NCBI GenBank assembly: GCA_015039465.1
Contig: MU130567.1
Location: 77,239-141,238 of the forward strand
Direction of reading: 5' to 3'
Origin: Phlegmacium glaucopus
Lineage: Eukaryota > Basidiomycota > Agaricomycetes > Agaricales > Cortinariaceae
Length of the DNA: 64,000 nucleotides
The notes below the pieces were generated by a model. That model had not been told where the DNA came from. It saw nothing but the letters and a program-made list of their open reading frames with translations, and did not search any database. Positions 35,916 through 48,409 of this stretch are shown piece by piece. The first letter of the stretch is position 1. Each line of letters opens with the position of its first letter. Made by a program: the position numbers and the translations under genes.

Positions 35916-37303
35916 CCTGGTCGGCTAGGAACTATCGGCATAGTCGGCAAATATGGCTAATCCGATGGGCAAGGACTACGATTCGTCAGAGGTTGAAGTG
36001 TCTCCTCAGCGTGCAAAACCCAAAAAAGGCTGAGAAGCAGAAAGGAAGAGCAGGTAAGCACTAGTTTATAGCGGCAACGTCATTTTATAATCCACTGCCG
36101 CCCGGGTACGCCGTGGGCTTGTTATAGGCGCCAAGCAACTACCCAAACAATTTCTAAAAGGACCGGTCTGGCACCTTGGACTGCTCGATCCGAATTTTCC
36201 AAGCCTTTCCTTCAGCTGAGCGAACAGCAAAAGGAACTCGTATGAGACTCACGTAAAAGATCCAGACGCTTCCACAAGAGATAAAGGATGCCAAGCATAT
36301 TACTGCCGGAGCTGAGGCCTTACGGGCTACATAAGTTATGCCAAGCTTTAGGGATCAAGGGACCGGCATCTTTATGTAAGTTGCTTATTACTGTAAGCGC
36401 CAAGCTTAGCAAATGGGCGTCGGGATGGGAATTCCGCACCAGAGGACTCGGAGACCAGAGGGTTGCCGAAGGCTGAAAATTCTTTTTTGACCAGTGAAAA
36501 CGGCGCCGATAGGCATCATTGAGTGATGGTTTGTCCTTTTCGATTCCTTGAATCGGACACACAATGTTGTATATTATCTGTCAGGTGACGTAACATGTTA
36601 CTTTGACGTGACATATCAGTGTCACGTGTAAAGATGTGTATGTGATCGAAACCAGTTTCAAGAGCCCCTGAAAAAATCGAAATTCTCGTCCCGAGTCCCG
36701 ACATCCAAAAAGTTGTGTTCACTAGATTGTATCTATCCTAATCATTTTTTATACCCCTTTCAAATCAGCAAGAATCTGCAAGAATATATGTATTTGTTGT
36801 GCATGGTTCTGGGCTTACATAACTAAGGGTAACGGTTCCTGAGAGTAGTTAAAGCCCCGTGCAGACGAAATTAGGAAGTGTACATGCCACGATCGCCTCA
36901 TGTCACCAAGCTGAGCTGTGAGCAACACCGCACGGTAGGTGAAGATTAGGTGCCTATTAGGCTCTCTCTTTCTATCTTTCGAATATGTTTGGAATATTCT
37001 ACCATCAAGCCTAGAAATAGAGTATCCTAATCCCCCGACATTTCATACCAATTTGTTCCTGAGGTTTATTGGCTTAGGTTATTCATCCTTGACATTCCTT
37101 GAAAGCTGTTGTCATTGTCAAACTGCCCTCCCTTTTCATCATTCTCCTTCGCTTGAAGTCTCTTCCGATCTTTCCCCTTATGTGGTAGAACGCCTCAAAT
37201 AAATCTATATATACGTTTTTGTGACGGCATGAACGGCTAATTCATCCGGGATATTTAGTCACATTTTCCCGTTCAATCGCAGTCACGAACGTTGGACACG
37301 AGC
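35916..37303. other. Intergenic, no supported gene
   Basis: I see no coding block with convincing frame, splice sites or domain. The last ~250 bp, including a TATATATACG stretch near 37206, probably contain the promoter of the FAHD1-like gene. Confidence 0.45.
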
Positions 37304-38706
37304 ATGGCCTCCTTCATTCGAAACGGAAAGAAGGTATGTCTTGGCTCTTGTCATGAAATTTAAAGGCATACATCTTCCACTTACAAAAAACTTTTTTGTA
37401 GATCGTCGCCATTGGAAGGAACTACGCTGCGCATGCCAAGGAGCTGAGTAACGCCGTTCCAAAGGAGCCTTTCTTCTTCATCAAACCTACTTCGAGCTAC
37501 CTGCCCTCCGGTGGAAAACTTGAAATCCCACAAGGGATTATCGCACATCACGAAGGTCTGTATATGATATCACAATCGTTCTCGTAATTTCTCCCCTCTT
37601 GAACTCAACACCATTCCAATTTCATCAAACGATGCATTACCTTGGCATGCTTCTGGTGCTCACACCTTCCCTTATTCGTTCATTACAGTGGAACTAGGCC
37701 TTGTTATTGGCAAAGGGGGAAGGGACATATCACAAGCCAATGCCGAATCTCATATCGCAGGATACAGTATGTCTGTTCTATCAGTGTCACACCCAAACAA
37801 GCAAAGTCAGTAGGCTAACTGCGCACACTTATCTCCCTCTACATGCGTCTTCCTGCCCCCTCTGTCCTGCCCTGGATCCCCGACGCCAAGCCTTGGCTGT
37901 GGATATGACGGCTCGAAATCTACAAGATAAGGTGAAGAAACAGGGCTTACCTTGGTCTGCGGCCAAAGGATTCGACACGTTCACTCCAATAGGGTATGTT
38001 TCGATCTCTTTCGTTCTCGTTTAATACATGAGCTAATATTCCCGCTTAACCAACTATGAAATATAATATAATTATCTCTAATTCAATGATGACGCACATT
38101 ACAGATCCATGATCCCTAAAACGGCTGTTCAAGATCCCCATACCCTCAATCTCTCTCTCACAGTTCGTTTATATATTATCCGCATTGTCCAATTAACGTT
38201 TCATTCAACTTTTTGTTTGTCTAGATCAATGGCATCACGAAACAAGCAGGTTCTACAGGTGATATGATCTTTCGTATACCTCGTTTGATCGAACATATTT
38301 CGTCTATCATGGCTTTAGAGGTGAGAGTTTGGCCTCTGCTTATTCTTCGATTTCGGAATCGATTATTCGTTATTTAATTTGCTACCTTTCACTTGGAATC
38401 TCACACCCTCCATGATTCGCTTCCGCTTTGATGTTGGGTTTTGGGACTAACTTTGTTTCTTTTCTCGTTTGATTGAAATTCTCCATTGCTTAATCTTCCT
38501 CCCCTCCTCTTTCACTGCTAAAAAAAAACAAACCCAACCAGGAAGGAGACTTGATCCTCACCGGAACACCATCAGGCGTAGGCCCCGTCATCCCAGGCGA
38601 TCAGGTCGAATGTCTTTTAGCCGACTCGCAAGGCAAAGAACTGATCAAACTGGAGTTTACGGCGATACAAAGGGAAGGTGGTTATCGCTTCCAACCTGAG
38701 GATTAA
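37304..38706 (+). CDS. Fumarylacetoacetase-family hydrolase (FAHD1-type acylpyruvase/oxaloacetate decarboxylase)
   Basis: Seven exons (37304-37333, 37402-37555, 37689-37766, 37891-37993, 38105-38162, 38225-38320, 38542-38706) join in phase to 227 aa, matching the ~220-aa FAHD1 group rather than the longer Tyr-degradation enzyme. Motifs: IVAIGRNYAAHAKEL, PFFFIKPTSSYL, the metal site Glu pair in AHHEVELGLVIG with the following Asp in GYTLAVDMTARNLQ, the substrate Lys in PWSAAKGFDTFTPIG, LTINGITKQAGSTGDMIF and GDLILTGTPSGVGP. Members cleave acylpyruvates or decarboxylate oxaloacetate, usually in mitochondria. The fifth intron uses an unusual GTTCGT donor. Confidence 0.95.
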
Positions 38707-39640
38707 AACCGATAAACAAATCGGTCGATTATCTATATAGAACTAGAGTTGTCAAATGTGATTATCGAATTGGGAACGGTGGTGTATTTGCAGACTTTTT
38801 TTATTTATAAGATGGACCGAACACAAGTTGACAAAGTTCCACAGGAGTTACTGTCGACCAACGATATCATACAACTGGGTTTGGGGAATGGCAACAACAT
38901 ATGCCTCGTTGGACCTGGTCTGAGTCTTCTACCCGATTAAACCAAAGTCTGAGAACGGAAAGAGGGCCCGAATGGGACGCCCAAGAACAGGGTAGAGGAC
39001 CAACTTGAACGTCTGATCACGTCGTCAGGATAGAATCCAAAGGGAGCTTGGTACGAGATTAGAGGGAAAATTGGTATGATGAAGATCTTACCTATATCAA
39101 TTGTGGGATACCCACCTAGGTACCCAGCGATAGCTATCAAAGATCATTATAAGTTTTGGGATAACATAACCGCCATACCTGCAGGATGCCTTGCCAGTCC
39201 AGGGAGGCACAAGGGGCGTCTAACTGATGTGCCTTCGAGGCAGCGTCAATTCCTCAAGTCGCACTCAGTATGTACTTCACCTTTACAACAGAAGTCTTCT
39301 GGCATTGGATCAATGAATGTTGAGTGACGTCTAAGGCCTAATGGGCCGGCCATTAGACTGACCGTGGTGTAACCCTGGGTAACCTTACTTTCAGCAAGGT
39401 ATTTTCTTCGTGCTTATAGTCTTATGAGGAGGGCAGCAGACAAATGTCATGTACATTCATACTCATCCCTAAGCCCTCTTTAATAAATTATCACACTGCC
39501 GAAGCGGCTCTATCTTTATGTGCTAAGTACGGTTGAAATCGCACGCGCGAGCACACTGCACAGACCGAAAGAAGGAAGGGGGAGAGAAGATGAAGATGAA
39601 ATGAGCATCGCAAATCAACAATTAGTCAAAAGCCTGAAAC
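38707..39640. other. Intergenic between convergent genes
   Basis: 3' flanks of the FAHD1-like (+) and GDSL (-) genes. Small ORFs only; none supported. Confidence 0.5.
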
Positions 39641-41181
39641 TCACTCATGAACCGTAAACAAAGGATGCAATGTATTCAACCAGCTGATAAAAAAAAGAAA
39701 CAGCGTTTCACTACCCCCATTTAAACCGCTCATAGCGGTAAAATTAAACTCACAAATAACTAGACACAGGAGCACAAGGCGGTATTTGCGTCGCCGACTT
39801 GGGCGTCCCATTCTGATAGGCTTCACAAAATCCTGTTTGGTTGACAAATCCAAGAGTATGAGCGTTATCCAATAAAGTGTTGAATATGGGTTGAGTGTCG
39901 AATAGTGTCATTTGGACTTGTCCTTCCCCCTTCCCATTCCCAGTAGCATGTTTAGCCTGGAATTTCAAACCTGTGTGTTTAAGCTGTTTATTATAATCGG
40001 CAATTAGGCCATGTAACTTCGCAACTGCTGATGGACCTTGTTGGATGGCGAGTGGAGCTCGATCGGTAGGTGGGACGGTTAAGAGGAGGAAGGAACGGGC
40101 CCCGGATTCGTAGAGGATGTCTAGCTAGAAAGAAGTGAAAGAGGGAGTGTGGTTATTATGTTGATCAATTATATGGGGAAGGATAACCATACTTGAGTAG
40201 TGAGACGGTTCATAAGCACGGTATGAAACGCATCAGGTTGGCTAATGTTCGTCTATCCATCACCGAACATATGGTTTTTTTTTTGGCATTCGCGAAAATA
40301 TATGGACGTACCCATCCAGACGAAGTTCCCTGTGGGGGAAGCACAAAATTATATTCAAGTTCAAACTGATCTATATTATGAGATCGGTTACTCACCACAT
40401 CATTAATGCCAATCCAGATTGCAAACAATGTATTATTGCTCGCCCAGTTCGCACCAGGAGCTAAGATGTCTTTGAATTGAGTCACCTGGTCGACGATTGA
40501 TCTGTGGAATTTGTTATATCTTGGATTGTACGTTAGAGTAAGACACTTACAGTACGGTTGGTGTATACGGAGGAACGAGCGCTGCGTCGATCGTAGCTCC
40601 TCCCGAAGCCAGATTGAATACCTGCATGTTTTTATTTTTTATCACTAGGTAACACGGGCAATCGTTCTATCTTGTAATTTACCTGTATGTCTGGGTTGAC
40701 GTTATATGTAGATCCTAGCAGAGTTGGAAAGGCCCAGTAAGTTGAGGATCATTAGGAGGTCAAATTTATTATATTTACCAAGTTTTTGGACCCAGTTTGG
40801 ACCATTTGATGAAGTCTAATAAGGGTGGAGATTCAGCGTTCTCAAATACATTTTCCGCGGCCAAGGACTGGGAGAGCCAAGCAAATCAAACATACATAAC
40901 CCGGAACAGGCGAGTTCACGCCTGCAGAGATATTGAATCCTAAACAAAAAAAAACAGTTAGCACTATTATTCATATCATATTACCTATGGAAAGAAACAT
41001 CAAGACGCGCCGCCTGTGGTTTACAAGCGGTACTATAGAACTCAAGCTCACCATCTGTCGTATACGAATCCCCAAAAGTGATCAAGAACCTGGTATCGGC
41101 CCATGAAAGGCCATTGGTTGAAGTGGCAGCAGCCAGAAGGATGGCAGTGAGAAGGAGAGGACGTGTCACTTCAAAAAACAT
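39641..41181 (-). CDS. Secreted GDSL-family esterase (CE16-like)
   Basis: About nine small exons on the minus strand. The start at 41181 was chosen over 41223 because it opens directly with the signal peptide MFFEVTRPLLLTAILLAAAT. Block I is FLITFGDSYTTDG with the nucleophile Ser. Following exons give GFNISAGVNSPVPGY, SSNGPNWVQKL, STYNVNPDIQ and VFNLASGGATIDAALVPPYT. Block III is ASNNTLFAIWIGINDV. QPDAFHTVLMNRLTTQ follows, and block V is WLNTLHPLFTVHE near the stop. Block V normally supplies Asp and His (DxxH); here the aligned text is NTLHP, so the Asp position is Asn and the Ser-His pair remains, as seen in several fungal members. The family removes acetyl groups from plant polysaccharide fragments. 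Substrate is not determinable. Confidence 0.85.
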
Positions 41182-41613
41182 CGTTTTTGACGGAGGTTGG
41201 GTCCAAGAAAATGCTCTCGGCATCTGACAACAATGCTTGATTTTAGTGTGGAAGAAGGATTGAAGATTCGAGTTTCCGGCTGTTGCGCTTGTCCGTAGAT
41301 CGCATGTCTATTACATGAGTCAAAGATATTTGATGTCTTACTCCAGTTGAACTGCAAGCACTCAGTCAAAGACAAGTAATTCCATATCATGTTCCATGGT
41401 GAAAGCCTGATAACTAGCATGTGATCTGGCGGAGGCGGAGAGGCGGTTATTGGAAATACATCCTCAAGCTCAACACGACCACTGCTAGATCACGGACGTG
41501 CTGGTACGTCGAATATGTAAAGATGTGTGACATCATCGACTGTTCTGGCGAATGCGTTCTGCACGTGGGATCGATGAGACCTCCACCAGAAATCCCAAAA
41601 AAAAGAGGATAGA
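41182..41613. promoter_or_regulatory. Divergent promoter region, GDSL esterase / isochorismatase-like gene
   Basis: 432 bp separate the two divergent start codons, so both promoters must lie here. No specific motif stands out. Confidence 0.4.
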
Positions 41614-42249
41614 ATGATAGACACCCAAATCTCCATCACTGAAACAAACGAAATCACTACTCCTACCAGCAGCAGCAGCAGCAATGGAGGATATCACAGT
41701 CGTGTGCTCTTGCTCTTGGACATTCAAGTGTCCATGCTCGCACCACCTCCCATCGGCGTACCTGCATCTAGCTCCGTACGAGATAACCTCGCACAAATCC
41801 TCAGCTATGCCCGATCCGCTCAGCCACCTCCACTCATAATCCACGTCCGCAATAACGGCGATACCGGTGACCCCGATGAAAGTAATACAGATGGCTGGCA
41901 ACTCATCTTCCCTCCACTTCCTTCGGAAATCGTCATCGATAAAAGGAAGAATAATGCCTTTGCCGGAACTGAATTGGGAGACGTCGTCCCATCCACGGCT
42001 GAAATCGTGGTCGCTGGCTTTCAAACCGATTATTCGATTAGGGCTACTTGTAGTGCTGCTTTAGGGAGAGGGAATGAAGTGTTGTTGATTAGGGAGGCGC
42101 ATGCTACATATGATAGGATTGAGGTGTTGCATGGGGGTGGGGTTACTTCTGCGGATAGGATAGAGGCTGAGATAGAGGCTGAACTCGAGGAGGCTGGTGT
42201 ACATTTGCTGGAAATGAAGGATTTACCCAACTTGTTCACCGATAGATGA
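41614..42249 (+). CDS. Isochorismatase-like hydrolase family protein with Ser at the catalytic Cys position
   Basis: Single-exon gene, 211 aa, full length for the family. The conserved Asp is in VLLLLDIQ (Asp36), the Lys in VIDKRKNNAFAGTEL (Lys110 or Lys112), and the late loop in VVAGFQTDYSIRATCSAALG. The nucleophilic Cys normally follows the T-D-(F/Y/I) motif (as in TDYCV); here residue 141 is Ser, with a Cys five residues later (Cys146). The family includes nicotinamidase, ureidoacrylate and isochorismate hydrolases, and many fungal members have no known substrate. The Ser could mean a changed mechanism or a pseudoenzyme. Confidence 0.88.
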   Translation: MIDTQISITETNEITTPTSSSSSNGGYHSRVLLLLDIQVSMLAPPPIGVPASSSVRDNLAQILSYARSAQPPPLIIHVRNNGDTGDPDESNTDGWQLIFPPLPSEIVIDKRKNNAFAGTELGDVVPSTAEIVVAGFQTDYSIRATCSAALGRGNEVLLIREAHATYDRIEVLHGGGVTSADRIEAEIEAELEEAGVHLLEMKDLPNLFTDR

Positions 42250-42334
42250 TCTCGCATCAATACACTATGATCTTTCGTTGTACACTATACTAGGTCTAAG
42301 ATTGACGTCATATTCATGCTCTCTCTGTACACCG

Positions 42335-44242
42335 ATGGAAAGCGATGAATTCAGTGGCATTGAGCAGCGCATTCGCACTCTCACTACCATTCTCCAAAAT
42401 ATGAATATAACACATCCTCCTACTCGTGAAAAGGGGCAAATTCCTTCATTCCTTCGTCACTTTGCTACCCTCCTAACATGTGGAGACACACATTATACCG
42501 ACGCCAAGAAGGTTGTCGCAGTGACCGGATCTATCACCCCTACTGGAATACAAACTTTAGTTGTGACACAGAACTCTTATCTGTCATCGTCTGATCCGTG
42601 TTTGGAGGTGGAGTATTTAGTAAAGTCCAACAAGACATTCCAACAAGTGGTTAATGACAAGTAAGTCCTTTTGGAATACCGTTTCCATTGGGTCGCGATG
42701 CAAATTTTTTTACAGTGATGATAATCTTGGTCTAAAGGCCTATACCTCGGATCTCTGGGCTGCTTTAGCATCCTACGATCCCCAAAGGCAAGATAACCGC
42801 TATGCCTTGACTTGTTTCATCGTCCGTCGTTGCTTCCCGAAACTTTCGGCACGTATAGTCCAAGACTTTCAAGCTTGGAAAGTTCACGTGTATCAAAAAT
42901 TACTCGATTGGAATCCTAAAGAGGACGATGTCCCCGTTCCTCGATGGGTAAATCGACCTTTATGGGCAACTAAATTTGACATCCAAATGGAAGAACAAAC
43001 AATTCAAAAATCTGGTCAGCCATGTCTCCAATGGGAGTTTTCGAACGCCTCTGCGAAGCGCTGGGCTCAGCTCCTAGGGCTAGTATTGCAAAATCTACAA
43101 GTTGCAGTTGATCTTGTGGATAAAGCAAAGGCGGACAACCTGGATCCCACGTTTCCATTCAGGGAGGTTGATGCATGGTGTCGCACTTTGCATAGTTTCG
43201 TCAATGGGGAGGAAGGGATCGTTGTCCAGACCCTTTTGACCCGGACATCACTCGCAAATGCCTTCAGGTTCCACCCTGACGCCGTACCACTTAAAGACGG
43301 TATGTAAACCTAAAATTCTCCTATTCACCACCGTAACATGTGCTTTGATGAAGATGAAGATGCAGAATACGGTAAGTTGGGATGTATTTCAGTTAGTCTG
43401 AGCTGCTCTGAAGGTAATTGTATCCAGACGGTGTAGCGGACATGCGACCAGGAACACTGGACACTGAAGGTCATCAGGTTATCCGATATTTAAAGTCTAT
43501 CGTGGCCTGGCATACCGCCATTCACAATCTCTGCAACCCCCGATCAAAATTTCGAGAGTTTGCTCAAAATCTCACCGTTGGTTTTGTAGAAATTCAAAAG
43601 AGCGATAACCTGAATACACCCAGAGACGAGATATGTCAAGAATTCTTTCGTCGAAATCCCCCTCTTTCTGCTGAGTCTCGCATGGCTACTCAGGAACAAC
43701 TTTTCCAGCACTATCGACCAAATTTTACTGGTACCGTTCATGCTGAAGCAACTCTGATGGGGCTTCTGAACTACTTCTCTCCGGAGAGCCGTGACTACAA
43801 GCCAGTGAAGTACAAGATTTTTATTACAAATGAATGTTTATTGTGGCAAATCACGAGTCAGGTATGTTCTTTTTTTCTTCCTTATTCAAAGCCTATCATA
43901 AATAATTTGTTGCAGATCCTACCTCAGAAAGCTATAGCCGTCAGTAAGAGGTGTTGCTGGTGTTGCGATTGGCTTGGCAAAAAATTGACTGGCATTCATT
44001 TGCCTGGATCACACGGTGCTCTCTACGCCTGGAGCCCACCTCGTATGGGAATTGATGTTGATGTTCTTCGGGATCTGGAGAATATGTTATGGAATGAATT
44101 GGAACTTGGTTTGCGGGAGTCCTCTTTCTCTAATTCTACTAAGGCATATAATTGTCACGGTTCTAATAGTATGAGCATTATTGTATCTGACCACAAGCCA
44201 CTTTTTCAACATGACATTTATAGTTATGGCGGGGGGAATTGA
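42335..44242 (+). CDS. OTT_1508-like putative deaminase-fold protein
   Basis: Exons 42335-42660, 42716-43299, 43354-43371, 43428-43861 and 43916-44242 join in phase to 562 aa. The start MESDEFSGIEQRIRTL is the first in-frame Met after a short upstream ORF stretch. The C-terminal half shows the deaminase-type zinc site: FTGTVHAEATLMGLL (His-Ala-Glu) and, about 70 residues later, VSKRCCWCCDWLGKKL (Cys-x-x-Cys). That arrangement is characteristic of the OTT_1508-type deaminase family (PF14441), which is expanded in agaricomycetes and of unknown substrate. The N-terminal ~350 residues are helical with no family I recognise. One exon is only 18 nt. No signal peptide, so probably intracellular. Confidence 0.75.
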
Positions 44243-45479
44243 AGATTTTTTTTAAGGCTCGTTTACTAACTTAGGGCCTCTAGCTTTGACGCCAGCTTAC
44301 CCTTCGAATAAATATATCCGCGATCCATTTAGAACTCGCTCCGAGCTCAGCGCAGGGTAGAATGATGTAATCCGGTGAGGAGAGATTGATGAGCCCATTT
44401 TGATTGCATTTTGATGGCGGCGCTGATAGTGTTCATTCAAGCATGGGTTGGACAAAGCTCGAGATGCATTTCAAGCTGCCGGTTATCATGTTGAAATCAG
44501 AGAGCTTCTCAGAGCTCGAGGCATTTAGGTCTGTATCTACTGAGCCTGGTGGTAATCTGGAAAGAGTGGCGTTTGTGAATGGGTTTACCGTTCATAGTAC
44601 TGGGTATCCAAAAAATGAAAAAGAGGTGGGAGAGAATTAAAAATGGAAAAATATGCCTAATTATTGCCTTGAAATATGAATGACCCTTTTTTTTTCTCGC
44701 GCGCAAAGCGCACATGTACACTATCTTTTGTACTTCTTTTGTAGTGTTCACAATTCTGAATAACTTCTTTTTTTTACAGAATTATAGTTGCACATCCATT
44801 AATTAAATTAAGGTCAGCTTGCATTTGTATTTAATAGCTTGACAGAGTCTCAATGTATAAATCTGTAGGCATGGCAGATAACATGTGGCTATGCAGGCAA
44901 GAAATTTACATTCGGAACAATTTTTCTCTTCCAGCACACTAGTAAAATATGAAAATATTCATGATGGTAGTAAAATTCTATTTGGTTGTAAATTAAAAAA
45001 TTGGGAGTATAATAATTTAAACTGAAGTAATGGGAACAAAATGTTCCAGTTGGCAGATAACAAGGCCTCTGATTGGCTATGGTAGATAACATAAGTCTCA
45101 GGCAGATAACATATTGATCTTTACAGCCTCAACAAAGGCACCTTTCATATATTTTAAGAGATAGGATCATTCAAAACATAAGTTTTCATGAATTCACGCT
45201 GAGAGCTCACTCAATCCTCATTTTTGAGCTCACAATGGTTAAAATATTGGCGAACCGTGCTATTTTCGGACTTTGCCGGGCAGATAACAAACCCAGCACA
45301 ACCAACAGTAAACCTGTGTGAATGTGACAAGATTTTGGTGAACTGCGGTCGCGACCGGCCCGTCGTTTCAACCAACTCTCGACACCTGTAGCGTAGTCAG
45401 CCTTATGTTATTACCATTACCATCACATCTCCAGCGATAGACACAGATTACAACGACCTGGAGTTCTTGATAACAAAAG
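44243..45479. other. AT-rich intergenic region with clustered AGATAA motifs
   Basis: GCAGATAACA or a one-base variant occurs at about 44874, 45054, 45085, 45102 and 45280. No gene is supported. It includes the upstream region of the AP-2 mu gene. Confidence 0.5.
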
Positions 45480-47320
45480 ATGATATCTGTGAGAAAAGCT
45501 AAATCCTTTTAACAGTTCCTAAAATCTTATAATTATTACACTCAGGCTTTTTTCATCTTCAACCAGAAAGGAGAGGTATGTGTTGTGTCGTTTCAATGTA
45601 ACCGCGAAGCATTTATCACAACAACTTGCGAAAATTAGGTCCTGATATCTCGCCTGTACCGAACTGATTTCAAGTGTGGTTTCTTTGTCTTCTCTGTTGG
45701 TCGTCGCCAACTTACTCGTTTCCCCTTTGCCTTGCCCTTTTATCTCCTTGATTTACTAAATCCAAAACAGACGCTCTATTTCAGACGTATTCAGGATCCA
45801 AGTAGTATCCAACAGCGATGTCAGGTCACCCATCGTCACTCTTGGGTCCACCAGTTTCTTCCATGTGAGGATCAACAATTTGTATGTTGTGGCTGTTACC
45901 AAGTGAGTTAAAGGTTGACAGCCGATGGGTGACTGACTGACGGTTACATTGGATGGACAGGACGAACGCGAATGCAGCGCTCGTCTTCGAGTTCTGTTAT
46001 CGTTTCATCAATATCTGTAAATCATATTTCGGCAAGATAGATGAAGAATCGGTTAAGAACAATTTTGTGGTTATATATGAGCTCATCGATGGTCAGTACT
46101 TTGCGTTTATTTAAACCGAAAAGTACTCACTCATCATTCCACAGAAATAAACGATTTCGGATACCCCCAAAACAGTGAAATCGACACGCTGAAAACGTAT
46201 ATAACGACAGAGAGTATAGTTTCTGCGTCCATCGCTGCTGTACGTCTTTCCTTTCTTCACAAATCCAACCATGCCCTCATCTTATTTCCATAACAGGAGG
46301 AATCATCAAAAATCACAAGTCAAGCAACTGGCACTACGAGTTGGAGACGTGCGGATGTGAAGTACAAGAAGAACGAGGCGTTTGTGGATGTTATCGAGAG
46401 TGTTAATTTGAGCATGAGTGCGAAAGGTAATGTCTTCTCTCTCTCGCACACACTTTCTCTCATTCACTCACCCTTACCTCCAGGCACGACCCTCCGTGCC
46501 GACGTTGACGGTCACATCCAAATGCGAGCCTACCTCTCTGGCACCCCAGAATGTAAATTTGGTCTCAACGACAAACTTGTCATCGACAAAAATGGAAAGG
46601 GCGCAACCGACAATGCGGTTGAATTAGACGATTGTCGATTCCATCAATGTGTGAGGTTGAATGATTTTGATGCTACGAGAACGATTAGTTTTATACCTCC
46701 TGATGGAGAGTTTGAATTGATGAGGTAGGTTTTTTTTTAAAAAAAAAAGTTGGTTCTGAACTGGCATTGGAACTAAACAGATATCGCTCAACCTCAAACG
46801 TGAAACTACCCATTCGCATCATCCCAAGCGTGACCGAAGTCGGGACGACCCAAGTACAATACACGATAACCCTCAAAACGGTCTTTAACAACAAGTTGTC
46901 AGCTACGAATGTGGTGTTGAGGATTCCTACACCTTTGAATGCTACGGATGCGGATTGTAAAGTAGCGAATGGAAAGGCGAAGTATGTACCGGAAGAGAAT
47001 GTTATTGTGTGGAAGTCAGTCTTCTCCCTATTTACCTGCTTGTATCATCCACATCGCTAACCACCCTCAAACTCATCCCTAACAGAATAGCCAGAATACA
47101 AGGCGGTCAAGAATGTACTTTAACAGCCACCGCGCTCCTAACTAGCACGACCACCCGCCAAGTCTGGGCACGACCCCCCATCGACGTCGATTTTCAAGTG
47201 TTGATGTTTACAGCATCAGGACTGATAGTGAGGTTTTTGAAGGTGTTTGAGAAGAGTAATTATCAGAGTATCAAGTGGGTGAGGTATTTGACGAAGGCTA
47301 GTGGGAGTTATCAGGTTCGG
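45480..47320 (+). CDS. APM4: AP-2 complex subunit mu (clathrin adaptor medium chain)
   Basis: Ten exons resolved: 45480-45488, 45546-45575, 45639-45673, 45771-45902, 45961-46091, 46145-46239, 46297-46426, 46484-46724, 46781-47014 and 47086-47320. The product begins [20 protein letters not shown], the longin domain of mu2. It continues [24 protein letters not shown] text (here [16 protein letters not shown]), the linker [20 protein letters not shown], and the mu-homology domain with [18 protein letters not shown] and [19 protein letters not shown] ending (here [15 protein letters not shown]). It recruits tyrosine-motif cargo into endocytic coats. The first exon is just nine coding bases. The last codons lie in a further exon, possibly VDI-stop near 47524, which I could not fix. 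Confidence 0.92.
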
Positions 47321-48409
47321 GTATGTGTTTTCTTTTATATCGTGGTATTTGGGTTTGGAAACTGATTTGGGCTATACGATTTTTAGTTTTGATTTAATAT
47401 GTATGTACTTGTGGATTAGTCAAGATCTGAGTGTGTACCAAGTAAGCATGCTTGGATCCTTAATTAATGTCGTTTCTTTTTTTTGTTTTGGACTGCTTCA
47501 TCTCACGATCGCAGCTGATCGCAGGTCGACATCTGAAATATAGGTAACCGTATAGCTTTATAATTGGCAAATACATGGTGAACATATCAAAATCGCAGAC
47601 GAAGCAGGACTTCTGCCGCCGGTATATCTCTCTGCTTCTCATATGATCAGGGCTTTCCGTTTGGCTACAGCCTGTGGGACCTGGGTGACTCGGAAGGAGA
47701 AAAAGACTCCCTTGACTTTGGTCCGACCACGCAGCATACACGGATATCAGTGCCTTCGGAACGAACTTCTCATCTGTGAACTGGACAAAAACATAAGGCA
47801 TGTGCATGTGAGGGGGTATACCCAAACAACAGGACAGGCTGTAGCATATGCTCCCTTCGCTTTATAACCACGAAAGAACAATAGAAAGATGCTCTCCCTT
47901 CTCTTGACAATGTGTGATCAATCATGTTAGATATTACTACATCTCCAACAGGCTCACCTCATTGTTTTGCGCATTGCCAAGCCAAGAAGATCGATTTCAT
48001 GCTGCTGTTACACCGGCAATTGTTGTCCAAATCTGAAGATAGGATAGCTCACTGTCAAACATTTTTTCATCTTATGTCATTTTCCTTGAGGAATGAGAAA
48101 TAGAATCAAAGAAGAACTGGAGAGTACGGATAATGAGCAGATGACAAGTCTTGGCCGTTGTTCCGTAGGGAACGCAACCATAGAGAGACCTAATTTAGCG
48201 CATATCTCTGCGAATGTTTGAGCAATAGCTCCTGCAGTTACACTGTAGAAATTCTGCTATCTGGATGGCATTTAGGCGTTCTCCAAAGCGTCAGAACCTC
48301 GAAGCAGTACAGATAGAGTCACCGTGAGACCCCAACTATCGGCACGCTCTCTCTCTCTCTGTTACTACTTGCTTCCGCTGGTTTTCTCATTGACGAGCAA
48401 CGAGACCTC
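47321..48409. other. 3' end of AP-2 mu and intergenic region
   Basis: It contains the unresolved final AP-2 mu exon. A plus-strand 74-codon frame (47643-47867) has no supporting feature. Upstream of 48410 is a CT-rich run (48348-48360), typical of fungal promoters. Confidence 0.4.
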
